Assembly (NCBI GenBank): GCA_016715995.1
Contig: JADJXF010000018.1
Coordinates: 62,001-126,000 of the forward strand
Direction: 5' to 3'
Length of the DNA: 64,000 nt
Source: Flavobacteriales bacterium
GTDB lineage: Bacteria > Bacteroidota > Bacteroidia > Flavobacteriales_F > PHOS-HE28
Under the pieces are notes generated by a model that did not search any database, had not been told where the DNA came from, and saw nothing but the letters and a program-made list of their open reading frames with translations. The position numbers and the translations under genes were made by a program. How positions within the stretch are numbered: the first letter of the stretch is position 1; the number at the start of each line of letters is the position of its first letter. Of this stretch, positions 9,276 to 18,432 are shown piece after piece.

Positions 9276-10940
9276 CTCCACCACCATGTTGCCGCTGTAC
9301 GTGCGCTTGCCGTTGCTAACGGTAACCATGTAGAGTCCTGGAGCCGCCGTGGGTATGTTAACGCCTGGTCTTTCCTCATCGAAGCGAAGAACCTCCTCGT
9401 GAAGCTGTATTCCCAGCGCATCGAACACCCGCAAGCGCAACTCGGATTCACTCCGGAAAGCCGAAGGCAATCGCAAGCGGAAGCTCCCTCGATTGGGGTT
9501 CGCATGAATGAGCAGGCCATGCTCTTCTGCGGCCATTGAACTGATGCCGCCAACAGGCCCCAAGCCGTTGAACTTCGCGACGAACAAGTCTGGCCAGTCC
9601 ATGACCAGTGGCTGATAAGTCTCGTCACCAATGACCATGGTGCTATCGAACGCGCCTGACAAGTAAATATCATTGCCCTGAACGTACAAGCCACTATAAG
9701 CGCTCGGAGGCACCCGGCCCACATGCAGTGCCCCATCCCATTGCCCAGACTCGTTCAGGTGGGCGACATAAGTCTCCCGGCTCACGGGGCTTGATAGACT
9801 GGCACCACCAATCGAAAGTTGGCCACTGAAATAACCGTGCATGTAAAGACCGCCTTCCGTATCACTCAGCAGTGACAGAATGGAGAACATTTCCGGTGAA
9901 GTTGCATGCTTCAGCCATAGAACCTCGCCAGATGAGGAAACCCGGGCAACAAACCGGTTAACCGCATTGACAACGGCCGTGAGCGAAAGTGAACCGACCT
10001 GGACGTCCTCCTCGAAATAACCGGATATGGCATAATCGCCATCGGATAGCACAGCGCAATCCGCGACCGCAGCATACATGGAGGACCCAATGATCAATCC
10101 CCAATCGACCGCTTGCTGCGCATCGACCTTGCAGAGAAAGCCGGTAGAGACGACCCCTGTGGGTTCAAGCGGGAATCCCCAGATCGTATCGGATCCTTGG
10201 AACACGCCGCTTACGACCATGCCAGCTCCGTCGGCCACCGCACTAAGGACCTCCCCGGTCAACGTCAAGGATTCAGCTTCCTCTAGCACGCCCAGCCCAC
10301 TATAAACGGCATGAAATCCGCCCGGCCCCAGAACAATGTTGCTGGCGCCGTGAAAGACGCCCTGGCCCACCTCAATAAAGCCGAAGACGTGAATGCGCCC
10401 ATCTTGACCCACCACGACAGACACTGCTAGCACATTCTGACCCGTGGCACGCTGCGCCCAAGCAATCTCGCCATCAGAAGCGACTGCGGCGATGAACATG
10501 CTCCTGCCGAAGCACGATCCAGGAAGCGAAAGACTTCCAATGCTCGCCGACCCATTATAGTCCCCCACGACAATCAGGTTGCCTGTCGATGTCTGCAGCG
10601 TTATGGCTCGAGGCATATCAAAGTAGGATAAGCCGCTTGCACAAGGGCCCCCAGCGCGTTGCGCCCACGATTCATCACCATTCTCCTCCCAAGCTGCAAT
10701 TAGCACATCCGTGTATCCCTGAATCATGATTTGAGCATCACCAACCTGCAGCGATTCACCTCCGACAGTGCCCGCACCGAACACGAGCCCATTCCGGCCG
10801 CAGAGTATCAACTGGCTGCTTTCCAACTCTGGTTCTGGGCTGCCGTAATGGTTAAGCCATTCCAGTTGCTGCCCGTGAAGCGTACCTGCAGCCATCAGAG
10901 CAACAAAACACTTCGATGCTGAACGTAGGATCATCATCAT
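9273..10940 (-). CDS. T9SS type A sorting-domain secreted protein (SBBP-like repeats)
   Basis: 555 residues. A signal peptide (CFVALMAAGTLHGQQ) is followed by beta-propeller-like repeats resembling SBBP/Kelch-type secreted proteins (WGLIIGSSMYAAVADCAV; GYFEEDVQVG; GYFSGQLSIGG). The end is a clear T9SS type A C-terminal domain: HANPNRGSFRLRLP, then LRVFDALGIQLHEEVL and NIPTAAPGLYMVTVSNGKRT, ending in VVE. Such tails send proteins through the outer membrane and are cut or attached to lipopolysaccharide. Function beyond an exported surface protein is unknown. The ATG (10940) touches the stop of a degraded T9SS tail (TGAATGATGATG). GC content is lower than in neighbouring genes, suggesting a variable or acquired gene. 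Confidence 0.75.
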   Translation of the reverse strand: MMMILRSASKCFVALMAAGTLHGQQLEWLNHYGSPEPELESSQLILCGRNGLVFGAGTVGGESLQVGDAQIMIQGYTDVLIAAWEENGDESWAQRAGGPCASGLSYFDMPRAITLQTSTGNLIVVGDYNGSASIGSLSLPGSCFGRSMFIAAVASDGEIAWAQRATGQNVLAVSVVVGQDGRIHVFGFIEVGQGVFHGASNIVLGPGGFHAVYSGLGVLEEAESLTLTGEVLSAVADGAGMVVSGVFQGSDTIWGFPLEPTGVVSTGFLCKVDAQQAVDWGLIIGSSMYAAVADCAVLSDGDYAISGYFEEDVQVGSLSLTAVVNAVNRFVARVSSSGEVLWLKHATSPEMFSILSLLSDTEGGLYMHGYFSGQLSIGGASLSSPVSRETYVAHLNESGQWDGALHVGRVPPSAYSGLYVQGNDIYLSGAFDSTMVIGDETYQPLVMDWPDLFVAKFNGLGPVGGISSMAAEEHGLLIHANPNRGSFRLRLPSAFRSESELRLRVFDALGIQLHEEVLRFDEERPGVNIPTAAPGLYMVTVSNGKRTYSGNMVVE

Positions 10941-11102
10941 TCAGTTTGTTTTGGTGATGGCCAGTGTCTTCGTGCCGCTCTGCCGGTCCACACTCACAGT
11001 GCAAATGCCTGCGCTGATGCCGGAAAGGTCCACGGTCCTCAAACCGCCGCTGAGTCTCCCGTCTTCGGGGACCCTACACCTGCTAGCAACCGAACTGCAC
11101 AT
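10941..11102 (-). pseudogene. Remnant of a T9SS type A C-terminal sorting domain
   Basis: The last ~33 codons read VDLSGISAGICTVSVDRQ then SGTKTLAITKTN and stop, which is the closing beta-strand motif of T9SS type A sorting domains. The conserved upstream parts (NPxxG motif and the cargo domain) are missing; the remainder up to the terC stop is not recognisable. It ends at the base before the start codon of the next T9SS gene. Best read as the tail of a deleted cargo gene. Confidence 0.6.
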
Positions 11103-11176
11103 GCCCGAAGCTAAGCCGACGGGATGATCCAGCGCGTCGCTGTTCCACCTCGGGCTATACTTCAACCCAGACTCCC

Positions 11177-11923
11177 TTAGCGCTCGATGAGCCGCTTGCG
11201 CGCCATGCGCAGGTTGAGCATCTCCACCCCTACGCTGAAGCCCATGGCGAAGTAGATGTAGTTCTTGTTGATGTGCTCGCCCATGCCCTCGATGAGCAGC
11301 GCCACGCCGATCATGACCAGGAAGGCCAGCGCGAGCACTTTCACGGTAGCGTGCTTCTCCACGAACCTGCTGATGGATCCCGCCGCGAGCATCATCACCA
11401 GCACCGCGATGATCACGGCGAGCACCATGATGATGATCTCGTTGCTCATGCCCACGGCGGTGATTACCGAATCGAGGGAGAAGACCAAATCGATGAGGAT
11501 GATCTGCGCGATGACGGAGGCCAGCCCCTTGTGCCGTTTGGTCCGGGTGTTCGCCTCGTCCTGCCCGGTGACCTTGGCGCGGATCTCGACCGTGGCCTTG
11601 TAGATGAGGAAGAGCCCGCCCAGCAGCAGCACGATGTCGCGGCCGCTGAACGGATGCTCGAACAGGGTGATGAACGGCTTGTCCAGGCCCATCACCCAAC
11701 TCAAGGAGAGGAGCAGCAGGATGCGCGTGATCATGGCCAGCGCCAGGCCCAGCTGCCGCGCCTTGCGCTGATCGGCCTTCGTGGAGAGGCTGTTGCTGAG
11801 GATGGAGATGAAGACGATGTTGTCGATGCCCAGGACAATCTCCAGCGCCGTGAGCGTGAGCAGCGCGATGATGCCATGAGAAGTGAGCAGGACGGAAGGG
11901 TCGAGGTGCGAGAGCTCCAGCAT
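11177..11923 (-). CDS. TerC-family integral membrane protein
   Basis: 248 residues, about seven transmembrane helices. TerC hallmarks are present: LEIVLGIDNIVFISIL in the first helices and DLVFSLDSVITAVG later, with Asp residues inside membrane segments as expected of this ion-handling family (Mn2+ export or metallation of exported proteins in characterised relatives, despite the tellurite-resistance name). Length is typical for short TerC proteins. A TAGCTTCG promoter box lies 19 bases upstream. The gene follows the glycosyltransferase on the same strand but appears to have its own promoter. Confidence 0.9.
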   Translation of the reverse strand: MLELSHLDPSVLLTSHGIIALLTLTALEIVLGIDNIVFISILSNSLSTKADQRKARQLGLALAMITRILLLLSLSWVMGLDKPFITLFEHPFSGRDIVLLLGGLFLIYKATVEIRAKVTGQDEANTRTKRHKGLASVIAQIILIDLVFSLDSVITAVGMSNEIIIMVLAVIIAVLVMMLAAGSISRFVEKHATVKVLALAFLVMIGVALLIEGMGEHINKNYIYFAMGFSVGVEMLNLRMARKRLIER

Positions 11924-11942
11924 GGTTCAATGGAATTCGGCG

Positions 11943-11950
11943 CGAAGCTA
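11943..11950 (-). promoter_or_regulatory. Promoter -7 box TAGCTTCG (terC)
   Basis: Read on the minus strand; fits TAnnTTyG followed by CGCC, 19 bases before the terC ATG. It overlaps the last codon and stop of the upstream glycosyltransferase gene. Confidence 0.45.
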
Positions 11951-13465
11951 TCGGGTGGGAACACGTCCGATCACGATGGTCTCGTTCCGGTTCACCGGAT
12001 TGAGCCAGTGGACCAGCCGGTCCATGAAGCCGGGTTCGGCCTTGCCGATGAGTTCCACAGGTCCCATCACCGCTTCGATCCGCTGTTTTCGTGCTTCCAG
12101 ATCCTCCTCGCCGAAGAAGAGGATAGTATTGGGCCTTGGCCGGTCGCTCTTGGCCACCAGCGCGGAATCGAGGTCGGCCGTTGGTTCCGTCCACGGCAGC
12201 ACGGTCATGTTCCATTGGCCCAGGTAGAACAGCGGCGGCATGGGCGCCTCACCCTCAAACGTATCCTCGATGATGAGCCCGGTCACCGGCCCCAAGTCGC
12301 GCAGCGCGGACAAAGCCTCCACCCTGCTCCGCTTGCTGTACGTGGTGCATAGCACCGGCAAGAGGACCAGGTTCAGCGCCCACACGAAGGCGAGCGTCCC
12401 GTTCCAGAGCGTGGTCCTCCCCTGCCACCATTGCGAACGAGCCCGCCATTGCTCCCAAGCCGCATAACCCAGCACGAAGAACAGCGCCACGATGGGCAGC
12501 ATGAAGCGCTCCTGCTTGTTCGGGAAATACGAATGGATGGCGAGGAAGAGGAAGACCGACAGCCACAGCAGCAGGGGTTTGGGCCGGCGGAAGAATCCGA
12601 AAAGCACGGCCAGGCTCAGCGGCGGAATGAAGAGGCCCGCGAGCAGCAGGAGGTAGTTGTACCAGGGCAGCACGCCATAGGTGGTGGTGTTGGCCAGGTT
12701 GTACATCACGTATTGCGTGAGCTCGGCGAAAGGCCTTTCCCAAAGGAAGAAATCGAGTCCGCCTTGGATGATGGCCAGCGGCAGCGCGACGCCAAGCCCA
12801 TAGGTGATCGCCTGCGGCCACTTGCGCTGCATCAGGAAAGCGAGGCCGGGACCGGCGGCGAAGAAGATCACCTGGAAGCGCACGTTCATGGCCATGCCGA
12901 TCCATACGCCCGCCACAAGGGCATCCATCCACGAAGGCGCATCGCTGCGCACCAGCCGCCACGCGCCCAGCATGAGAAAGGGGATGCAGGCCACTTCCAC
13001 GAGGTTGCGCACCGCGAGGAAGGGCATGAAACAGAACAGCGCGAGGAAGAGCCCGGTCTGCCAGGCGCTGCGCGCATCACCCAACCGAAGCGCGATGCGG
13101 TAACCGACGCGCACCACGACAAGGCTCCAGAGCGCGTGCAACAGACGCACCACCAGCATCACGGTCTTGGGCTCGGTGATGCCCACGATCTTCAGCGCGC
13201 TGAAAAGCAGGTAGTGCAAGCCGACATAGAAGAAGCTGTGGCCGGTGGGCGTCGGCGACTCCCCTTGATTCCACGGGAGCCAGTTGTTGTAGTCGAAGCC
13301 CGCCACCCAGCTCGCCGCTGCTTCGATGATGAGGAAGTGGTCGTCGTGCGCGAAGTAGCCCGGACTGAAAAGCACCGCCACCAGCCGTGGCACCAGCGCG
13401 ATCACTGTGAGCGCGCGCAAAGCGTTCCCCGGTGGCGAGGTCCAGAATGGCGCGAGGCGGGACAT
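11948..13465 (-). CDS. GT-C fold glycosyltransferase (family 22/39-like), membrane
   Basis: About 505 residues with 10-12 hydrophobic helices. The first luminal/periplasmic loop carries the double acidic pair of GT-C enzymes (GYFAHDDHFLIIEAA), the region thought to bind the polyprenyl-phosphate sugar donor; the RNLVEVACIPFLMLGAW segment and overall layout resemble Alg9/PIG-B-like (GT22) mannosyltransferases. It probably transfers a sugar from a lipid carrier to a glycan or protein outside the inner membrane. The second Met (13465, MSRLAPF) is preferred over 13480 because a CATCTTCG box lies four bases upstream of it. The C-terminal ~130 residues form a soluble domain. Confidence 0.75.
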   Translation of the reverse strand: MSRLAPFWTSPPGNALRALTVIALVPRLVAVLFSPGYFAHDDHFLIIEAAASWVAGFDYNNWLPWNQGESPTPTGHSFFYVGLHYLLFSALKIVGITEPKTVMLVVRLLHALWSLVVVRVGYRIALRLGDARSAWQTGLFLALFCFMPFLAVRNLVEVACIPFLMLGAWRLVRSDAPSWMDALVAGVWIGMAMNVRFQVIFFAAGPGLAFLMQRKWPQAITYGLGVALPLAIIQGGLDFFLWERPFAELTQYVMYNLANTTTYGVLPWYNYLLLLAGLFIPPLSLAVLFGFFRRPKPLLLWLSVFLFLAIHSYFPNKQERFMLPIVALFFVLGYAAWEQWRARSQWWQGRTTLWNGTLAFVWALNLVLLPVLCTTYSKRSRVEALSALRDLGPVTGLIIEDTFEGEAPMPPLFYLGQWNMTVLPWTEPTADLDSALVAKSDRPRPNTILFFGEEDLEARKQRIEAVMGPVELIGKAEPGFMDRLVHWLNPVNRNETIVIGRVPTR

Positions 13466-13535
13466 GGCGCGAAGATGCACCGCTCACCTCACCTCTTGCC
13501 TCGCGCAGGAAGAGAAGGACGCACGTGCCGGTCTG

Positions 13536-15476
13536 TCAGTTCAGCAGGAACTCCCTGATGAATGCGACCGTGGCGTAGAACTGGAAATCGCTGTTGCCCT
13601 TCTTCCGGAAGCCGTGGCCCTCGTCGTTAGCCATGAGGAACCATACGTTCCCGCCCTTCGCCTTGATGCGGTCCTTCATCTGCACGGCCTCGCTGGCGGG
13701 CACGCGCGGGTCGTTGCCGCCCTGCACGATGAAGAGCGGCTTGGTGATGCGCTCGGCATGATTGAGCGGCGCGATCGACTCGAGGAAGGCGGCCATCTTC
13801 GGGTCGCGTTCATCGCCGTACTCCACACGGCGCAGGTCGCGGCGGTAGTCCTCGGTGTTCTTCAGGAAGGTGTTGAAGTTGCTGATGCCCACCACATCGA
13901 GCGCGCAGCGGATGCGGTCGGCATAATGCACGCTGACGGCCAGTGTCATGTAGCCGCCGTAGCTGCCGCCGGTCACCATCACGCGGTCGGCGTCGAGTTC
14001 GGGCTGCGTGGCGATCCAGTCCAGCAGCCCGCCGATGTCCTTCACGCTCTCCTCGCGCTTGTAGCCGTTGTCGAGGTCGAGGAAGGTCTTGCCGTAGCCG
14101 CTGCTGCCCCGCACGTTGGGGTAGATGATGGCCACGCCGAGCTCGTTGAGGTAGTAGTTGTTGCGCCCCTGGAAGCCAGGCCGCGACTGTCCTTCCGGCC
14201 CGCCGTGTATGTTGATGATCACCGGGCGCTTGCCGGTGAACCGCACATGCGGGCGGTAGAGGTAGCCGCTGATCATGCGCGCATCGAACGATTTCCAGCG
14301 CACCAACTCCGGCGCGCGCAGGCCGCTCACATCCATGCCGCCCAGCTCGCTCTCGGTCCAGCGGATGAGCTTCTTGTCCGCGATGTCGTACTCGAACACA
14401 TCGGAGGTGCTCGCGTGCGTGCTGAGCGTGAGGCCGAGCGAACGCCCATCGGTGGTCCAGCTCAAGCCACCAATCAGCCCCACCGGCAGGCCTTGCACTT
14501 CCTCATACGCCAGCGTTCGCGCGTCCATGAGGTAGAGCTTCGAGAGGCCGTCCTCGTTCGTGGTGAAGGCCACGCGGGAACGGTCCTTCGTGAGCACGAC
14601 GCCGCCGACATCCCACGGGATATCGGCGGTGATCGTCTTGAGCTTCCGGGTCGCGAGGTCGTAGATGCACAACCGATTGAACTCGCTGTCCTTGTTGCTG
14701 ATGAGGAAGATGCCTTTCCCATCGGGTGCGAAGGCGACGCCACGGTAAGTGGCGCGCTCATCCTTCGCGGGCAGCACGCGGGTCTTCGCGCCCGTGGCGA
14801 TGTCAAGCAGGTAAATGCGGCTCTCGTTCACCGAGATGCCCTCCCCGATCAGCAGCTGCTTGTCGTCAGCGCTCCAATCGCTCACGCCCCAGCCGCCGCC
14901 GCTGTTCTCGGCCACCACGCGGTCAGTGGTCGGGTCCAGCGGATCCATGATGCGGATGTCGCGGTCCTTGCCGTTGCGCATGGTGCTGCTGTACGCGAGG
15001 CGCTTGTCATCGCGGCTCCATTCGCCGCCACCGTTCTGCGAGCGCTTCCCATCGGTGAGCATGGTGACCCTGCCATCGGCATCCCTCCGGTGCAGCTGGC
15101 TGAATTCGTTGCCGCCGGCATCCTTGCTGAAGATGAAGTAGCTGCCGGCCTTCGGCTCGTAGCTCGCACCGCCCACGGCGTCCTCGTAGAAGGTGATCTG
15201 CGTCCGCGCTCCGCCGGGGAACTTCACGTGGTGCAATTGGCTGGTGTTGCCGAAGCGCGTGTTAATGATCATCTCCTTCCGTTGCGGATGCCATGCCGCC
15301 AGGCTTGCGCCACGGGCCTCGGTATAGCTGCGCACCTCACCGATGAGGCTGGCGGGCAGCGCGGGGATGCCTTCCACCACGAGATTGTCCGTGACGGGGA
15401 TGTTGGCCTGTTGGGCCAGAGCTGGCGCAGCCGTGATGGAGGCCGCCAGGAAGAGGACCGCGTTCCGATTCATCAT
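13536..15476 (-). CDS. S9-family prolyl oligopeptidase-like peptidase, exported
   Basis: 646 residues: signal peptide (LFLAASITAAPALAQQ), a seven-bladed beta-propeller (residues ~40-380; repeated RDADGRV/SxDDK blades) and an alpha/beta-hydrolase catalytic domain. The triad is visible: Ser505 in GGSYGGYM, Asp589 in VQGGNDPRVP and His621 in DEGHGF, the order expected for S9 peptidases (acylaminoacyl or dipeptidyl type). HGGPEG supplies the oxyanion region. It likely trims peptides in the periplasm. Transcribed alone: a TACCTTGC box lies four bases before the ATG, and the gene diverges from the DUF4920 gene. Confidence 0.92.
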   Translation of the reverse strand: MMNRNAVLFLAASITAAPALAQQANIPVTDNLVVEGIPALPASLIGEVRSYTEARGASLAAWHPQRKEMIINTRFGNTSQLHHVKFPGGARTQITFYEDAVGGASYEPKAGSYFIFSKDAGGNEFSQLHRRDADGRVTMLTDGKRSQNGGGEWSRDDKRLAYSSTMRNGKDRDIRIMDPLDPTTDRVVAENSGGGWGVSDWSADDKQLLIGEGISVNESRIYLLDIATGAKTRVLPAKDERATYRGVAFAPDGKGIFLISNKDSEFNRLCIYDLATRKLKTITADIPWDVGGVVLTKDRSRVAFTTNEDGLSKLYLMDARTLAYEEVQGLPVGLIGGLSWTTDGRSLGLTLSTHASTSDVFEYDIADKKLIRWTESELGGMDVSGLRAPELVRWKSFDARMISGYLYRPHVRFTGKRPVIINIHGGPEGQSRPGFQGRNNYYLNELGVAIIYPNVRGSSGYGKTFLDLDNGYKREESVKDIGGLLDWIATQPELDADRVMVTGGSYGGYMTLAVSVHYADRIRCALDVVGISNFNTFLKNTEDYRRDLRRVEYGDERDPKMAAFLESIAPLNHAERITKPLFIVQGGNDPRVPASEAVQMKDRIKAKGGNVWFLMANDEGHGFRKKGNSDFQFYATVAFIREFLLN

Positions 15477-15480
15477 GGGG

Positions 15481-15488
15481 GCAAGGTA
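15481..15488 (-). promoter_or_regulatory. Promoter -7 box TACCTTGC (S9 peptidase)
   Basis: Minus-strand box four bases before the ATG at 15476; implies a leaderless transcript. Confidence 0.45.
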
Positions 15489-15631
15489 GCGGCCATGACG
15501 GCAATGCGGATGCGCTCTCGTGGTCCGCCTAGAGACCGGAACGGTTGTGCGTGCCTTGTGCCTTTTTAACAGGGCATGAAATTCGTCAGCCTTCAGGACC
15601 GGATGCCTTCACCAACTTTGCGCCCACCGCC

Positions 15632-16138
15632 ATGAAACACAGAACCACCTCTTCGATGAGCCACCTGCTCGCCTCACTCGCCACCTCGGCCTTCGCCCTG
15701 GCGCTTGTCATCTCACCGCTTACCCTGGCCGCCCAGGACAAGAACGTGAAGAGCTATGGCGCCGCCATCACCCCCGATGGCGCCATCAACACCGCCAATC
15801 TTGCCAAGGCCATGAGCCAGACCGACAGCATGGCCGTGAAGCTCGAATGCGAGATCATCACCAGCTGCACCAAGAAGGGTTGCTGGATGACGGTGCAGAT
15901 GCCCGAGGGCAAGGAGATGATGGTGCGTTTCAAGGACTACGGCTTCTTCGTGCCCACGAAGGGCCTCGAGGGCAAGCACGCCGTCCTGCAGGGTTACGCC
16001 ACCAAGGAGATCGTAGACGTGGCCACCCTGCGTCACTACGCCGAGGACGCCGGCAAGAGCAAGGAGGAGATCGCCAAGATCACCGAGCCTGAGCACAGCC
16101 TGATGTTCTTGGCTGATGGCGTGCTGATCACCTTCTGA
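15632..16138 (+). CDS. DUF4920 domain-containing exported protein
   Basis: 168 residues with a long signal peptide (LATSAFALALVISPLTLAAQ). The mature part matches DUF4920, an OB-like small domain: EIITSCTKKGCWMTVQMPEG with two Cys flanking the conserved GCWM, then VRFKDYGFFVPT. The Cys/Met-rich GCWM core suggests metal or thiol chemistry, but no function has been shown. ATG 15632 was chosen because it starts the signal peptide and is preceded by a CAACTTTG box 12 bases away. A strong hairpin follows the stop. Confidence 0.85.
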   Translation: MKHRTTSSMSHLLASLATSAFALALVISPLTLAAQDKNVKSYGAAITPDGAINTANLAKAMSQTDSMAVKLECEIITSCTKKGCWMTVQMPEGKEMMVRFKDYGFFVPTKGLEGKHAVLQGYATKEIVDVATLRHYAEDAGKSKEEIAKITEPEHSLMFLADGVLITF

Positions 16139-16156
16139 CCACCATGAGATAGTTGA

Positions 16157-16181
16157 GAAGCCCTGGCGATGCCGGGGCTTC
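16157..16181 (+). terminator. Rho-independent-like terminator after DUF4920 gene
   Basis: Stem GAAGCCCtGGC (16157-16167), loop GAT, GCCgGGGCTTC (16171-16181), followed by the weakly T-rich GCGCTTTAC. Confidence 0.6.
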
Positions 16182-16272
16182 GCGCTTTACATCCCCTTGT
16201 TGACAGCCGACCGGATGCAACAGGATACAGTTTCACTGCGCCGATAGCTTCACGCCCCGAACCGTAGACCTG

Positions 16273-17199
16273 ATGAGCACGATCGCATTGGCCGTTCATG
16301 GCGGAGCCGGAACCATCGCCCGGGAACTGATGACGTCCGCCCGCGAGAAGGTCTACCGCGATGCGCTGGAACTAGCCCTGAAACGCGGGCACGCCGTGCT
16401 GAAGGAGGGCGGCGCCGCGCTCGATGCCGTGGAGGCCGCCGTGCGCGCGCTGGAGGACTCGCCGTACTTCAACGCGGGCAAAGGCTCGGTCTTCAACGCC
16501 GACGGGCAGCACGAGATGGACGCGAGCATCATGAGCGGCGACGGCCTGCGCGCAGGCGCCGTGGCCAGCGTGCAGAACGTGAAGAACCCCATCACCCTCG
16601 CGCGCCGCGTGATGGACAAGAGCAATCACGTGCTCATCAGCGGGCTTGGTGCTTTCGAGTTCGCGCACAAGCAGAAGATCGAGTTGGAGGACGACCTCTA
16701 CTTCTTCGACCAGTTCCGCTACGATCAGTGGAAGGAGACGCAAGGCACCGACACCTACCAGCTCGACCACAGCGACAAGGAGAAGAAGTTCGGCACCGTA
16801 GGCGCGGTGGCACTGGATGCGCACGGGCACCTCGCCGCTGCCACCAGCACCGGCGGCATGACCAACAAGAAGTGGCAGCGCATCGGCGACAGCCCCATAA
16901 TCGGTGCGGGCACCTACGCCAATGACAGCAGCTGCGCCGTGAGCTGCACCGGTCATGGCGAGAGCTTCATCAAGGCAGTGGCAGCATATGACGTGCATGC
17001 GCTCATGTCCTATAAGGGGCTATCGCTCGCGGAAGCCGTTCGCGTTGTGGTGCACGAGAGGCTGCCACCACTCGAAGGCGATGGCGGGCTCATCGCGCTT
17101 GACCACGTTGGCAACATCGTGCTCGATTTCAATTGCACGGGCATGTACCGTGGGCAGGTGGGCGCCGATGGGGTGCTCCACACGGCAATCTTCCGGTAA
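16273..17199 (+). CDS. Isoaspartyl peptidase/L-asparaginase (plant-type, Ntn hydrolase)
   Basis: 308 residues of the Ntn-hydrolase asparaginase family. The N-terminal AVHGGAGT motif, NAGKGSVFN and the autocleavage site GTVGAVA (nucleophile Thr175, exposed when the chain splits into alpha and beta subunits) are all present, followed by ATSTGGMTNKKWQRIGDSPI, the substrate-binding loop. No signal peptide, so cytoplasmic. It hydrolyses beta-aspartyl dipeptides and asparagine. The cphA/cphB pair lies about 5 kb away, and beta-Asp-Arg from cyanophycin would be a natural substrate; that link is inference. A TAGCTTCA box is 27-34 bases upstream. Confidence 0.92.
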   Translation: MSTIALAVHGGAGTIARELMTSAREKVYRDALELALKRGHAVLKEGGAALDAVEAAVRALEDSPYFNAGKGSVFNADGQHEMDASIMSGDGLRAGAVASVQNVKNPITLARRVMDKSNHVLISGLGAFEFAHKQKIELEDDLYFFDQFRYDQWKETQGTDTYQLDHSDKEKKFGTVGAVALDAHGHLAAATSTGGMTNKKWQRIGDSPIIGAGTYANDSSCAVSCTGHGESFIKAVAAYDVHALMSYKGLSLAEAVRVVVHERLPPLEGDGGLIALDHVGNIVLDFNCTGMYRGQVGADGVLHTAIFR

Positions 17200-17208
17200 C
17201 GCCGTCAT

Positions 17209-17236
17209 GCCGGAATCCGATAGGAGGAGATCCGGC
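17209..17236. terminator. Hairpin between convergent genes
   Basis: Imperfect stem GCCGGAATC (17209-17217) / GATCCGGC (17229-17236) in the 91-base gap between the asparaginase and AI-2E transporter stops; no clear T tract. Confidence 0.4.
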
Positions 17237-17290
17237 GTCTCTCGATCAATTCATGCGGCGTCGACCTATCGGACCAACGCCACCGGCGGA

Positions 17291-18397
17291 TCAAGATGAT
17301 TTCGGAGGTTGCACAGACTTCCGCTTGAAGCGGATGCGCAACCGCTTCTCTTTCGGCGTCTCGATCTCCTCACCCAGCAGGCAGCCCCACGGTTCGAGGG
17401 AAGGCACGCTGTCGCACACCACCTTCAGCATGCCGGTGATGGGGATGGCCAGCAGCATGCCCGCCACGCCCCACAACGCGCCGAAGCCGAGCAAAGCGGC
17501 CAAGCTCGCGAGCGGATTGATGCTCACGCTGCTCCCCACCACCTTGGGCGTGATGAAGTTGTTGTCGAGGAACTGCACCACAAGGCACACGGCCAAGGCC
17601 CCCACGGCGTAAAGGGTCGAGTCCTTCGTGATGAGGGCCAGGAAGACCGGTAGCAGCGCACCGACAAGCGCACCGATGTAGGGGATGATGTTCAGGAACG
17701 CGATCACGAAGCCGAGAAGCACCGCGTATTTCAGCCCCAGAAAAAGGAAGCCGGTGGAAGCCAGGATGCCGAAGATCAACATGCCCGTGAGTATGCCGCG
17801 GAGGTACTTGCGGGAGAGCTCACTGATGCGAACCATCACATCCAATACGGCGCCGTCGCTTGTTCTGCCCAGTTTGGTGAAGAAGGTGCGGAAGCGGTCC
17901 CGCAGCAACAGCAGCAGGAAGATGAAGATCGGGATCGGCACCATGGCGGTGAGCGCCGATCCAGTGAAGGTGAAGATCCGCATCGCCGCTTTTCCACCCC
18001 AATTGGTGATGTCCGCAAGGTGCTCGTTGAACCATTGCACCTGCTCACGGCGCGAGAAGTGCGTGTGGGCCTCCACCCAGCGCTGCACCTCGATCCCTTT
18101 CTTGGAAACGCTCTCCTGCAACAGCGGGAGGTCCTTCCCGAACCGGCTGAACTGCCAGCCCATGAAGAAGAACAGGCCCAGCACGATCACTACCACGGTG
18201 AGCGTGGCGACCAAAGCGCCTACCCAGCGCGGTGTCCAACGCTCCACGCCACGGGCCAGGGGAAGGAGCAGGAAGGTCAGGATCCCCGAGAACATGCCGA
18301 TCACGATCAGGTCGCGGCCGAAGTACATCGCCGTGATGGTGAGCATCACCGCGAGCAACGTGAGTGTGTACCGCGTCAAGCCGTCCCTTTGGATCAT
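17291..18397 (-). CDS. AI-2E family transporter (PerM/YdiK-like)
   Basis: About 368 residues, with paired N-terminal helices, an extended soluble loop (residues ~75-125) and C-terminal helices containing the family core GFVIAFLNIIPYIGALVGALLP, plus a PKVVGSSVSINPLASLAAL segment. Members are proposed exporters or proton-coupled transporters; the autoinducer-2 role is shown only for TqsA. The start at 18397 (MIQRDGL) is preferred over 18469 because it gives a normal N-terminus, avoids overlap with the upstream gene, and has TTCCTTTG four bases in front. Last gene of a minus-strand run with the 145-residue, holin-like and YtxH genes. Confidence 0.85.
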   Translation of the reverse strand: MIQRDGLTRYTLTLLAVMLTITAMYFGRDLIVIGMFSGILTFLLLPLARGVERWTPRWVGALVATLTVVVIVLGLFFFMGWQFSRFGKDLPLLQESVSKKGIEVQRWVEAHTHFSRREQVQWFNEHLADITNWGGKAAMRIFTFTGSALTAMVPIPIFIFLLLLLRDRFRTFFTKLGRTSDGAVLDVMVRISELSRKYLRGILTGMLIFGILASTGFLFLGLKYAVLLGFVIAFLNIIPYIGALVGALLPVFLALITKDSTLYAVGALAVCLVVQFLDNNFITPKVVGSSVSINPLASLAALLGFGALWGVAGMLLAIPITGMLKVVCDSVPSLEPWGCLLGEEIETPKEKRLRIRFKRKSVQPPKSS

Positions 18398-18432
18398 GCG
18401 CAAAGGAACGTTGCCGACGCGTGAAATGGGTC

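Noticed and set aside
11177..11923. TerC as tellurite resistance
   Set aside because: No other ter genes are present; family members mostly handle metal ions.
11103..12215. Frame extending the T9SS remnant upstream across terC
   Set aside because: Only the final part is T9SS-like; the rest is out-of-frame terC sequence, so a fused gene is not supported.
12431..13558. Plus-strand Glu/His-rich frame over the glycosyltransferase
   Set aside because: Antisense shadow of a clear membrane glycosyltransferase; no start signal or domain.
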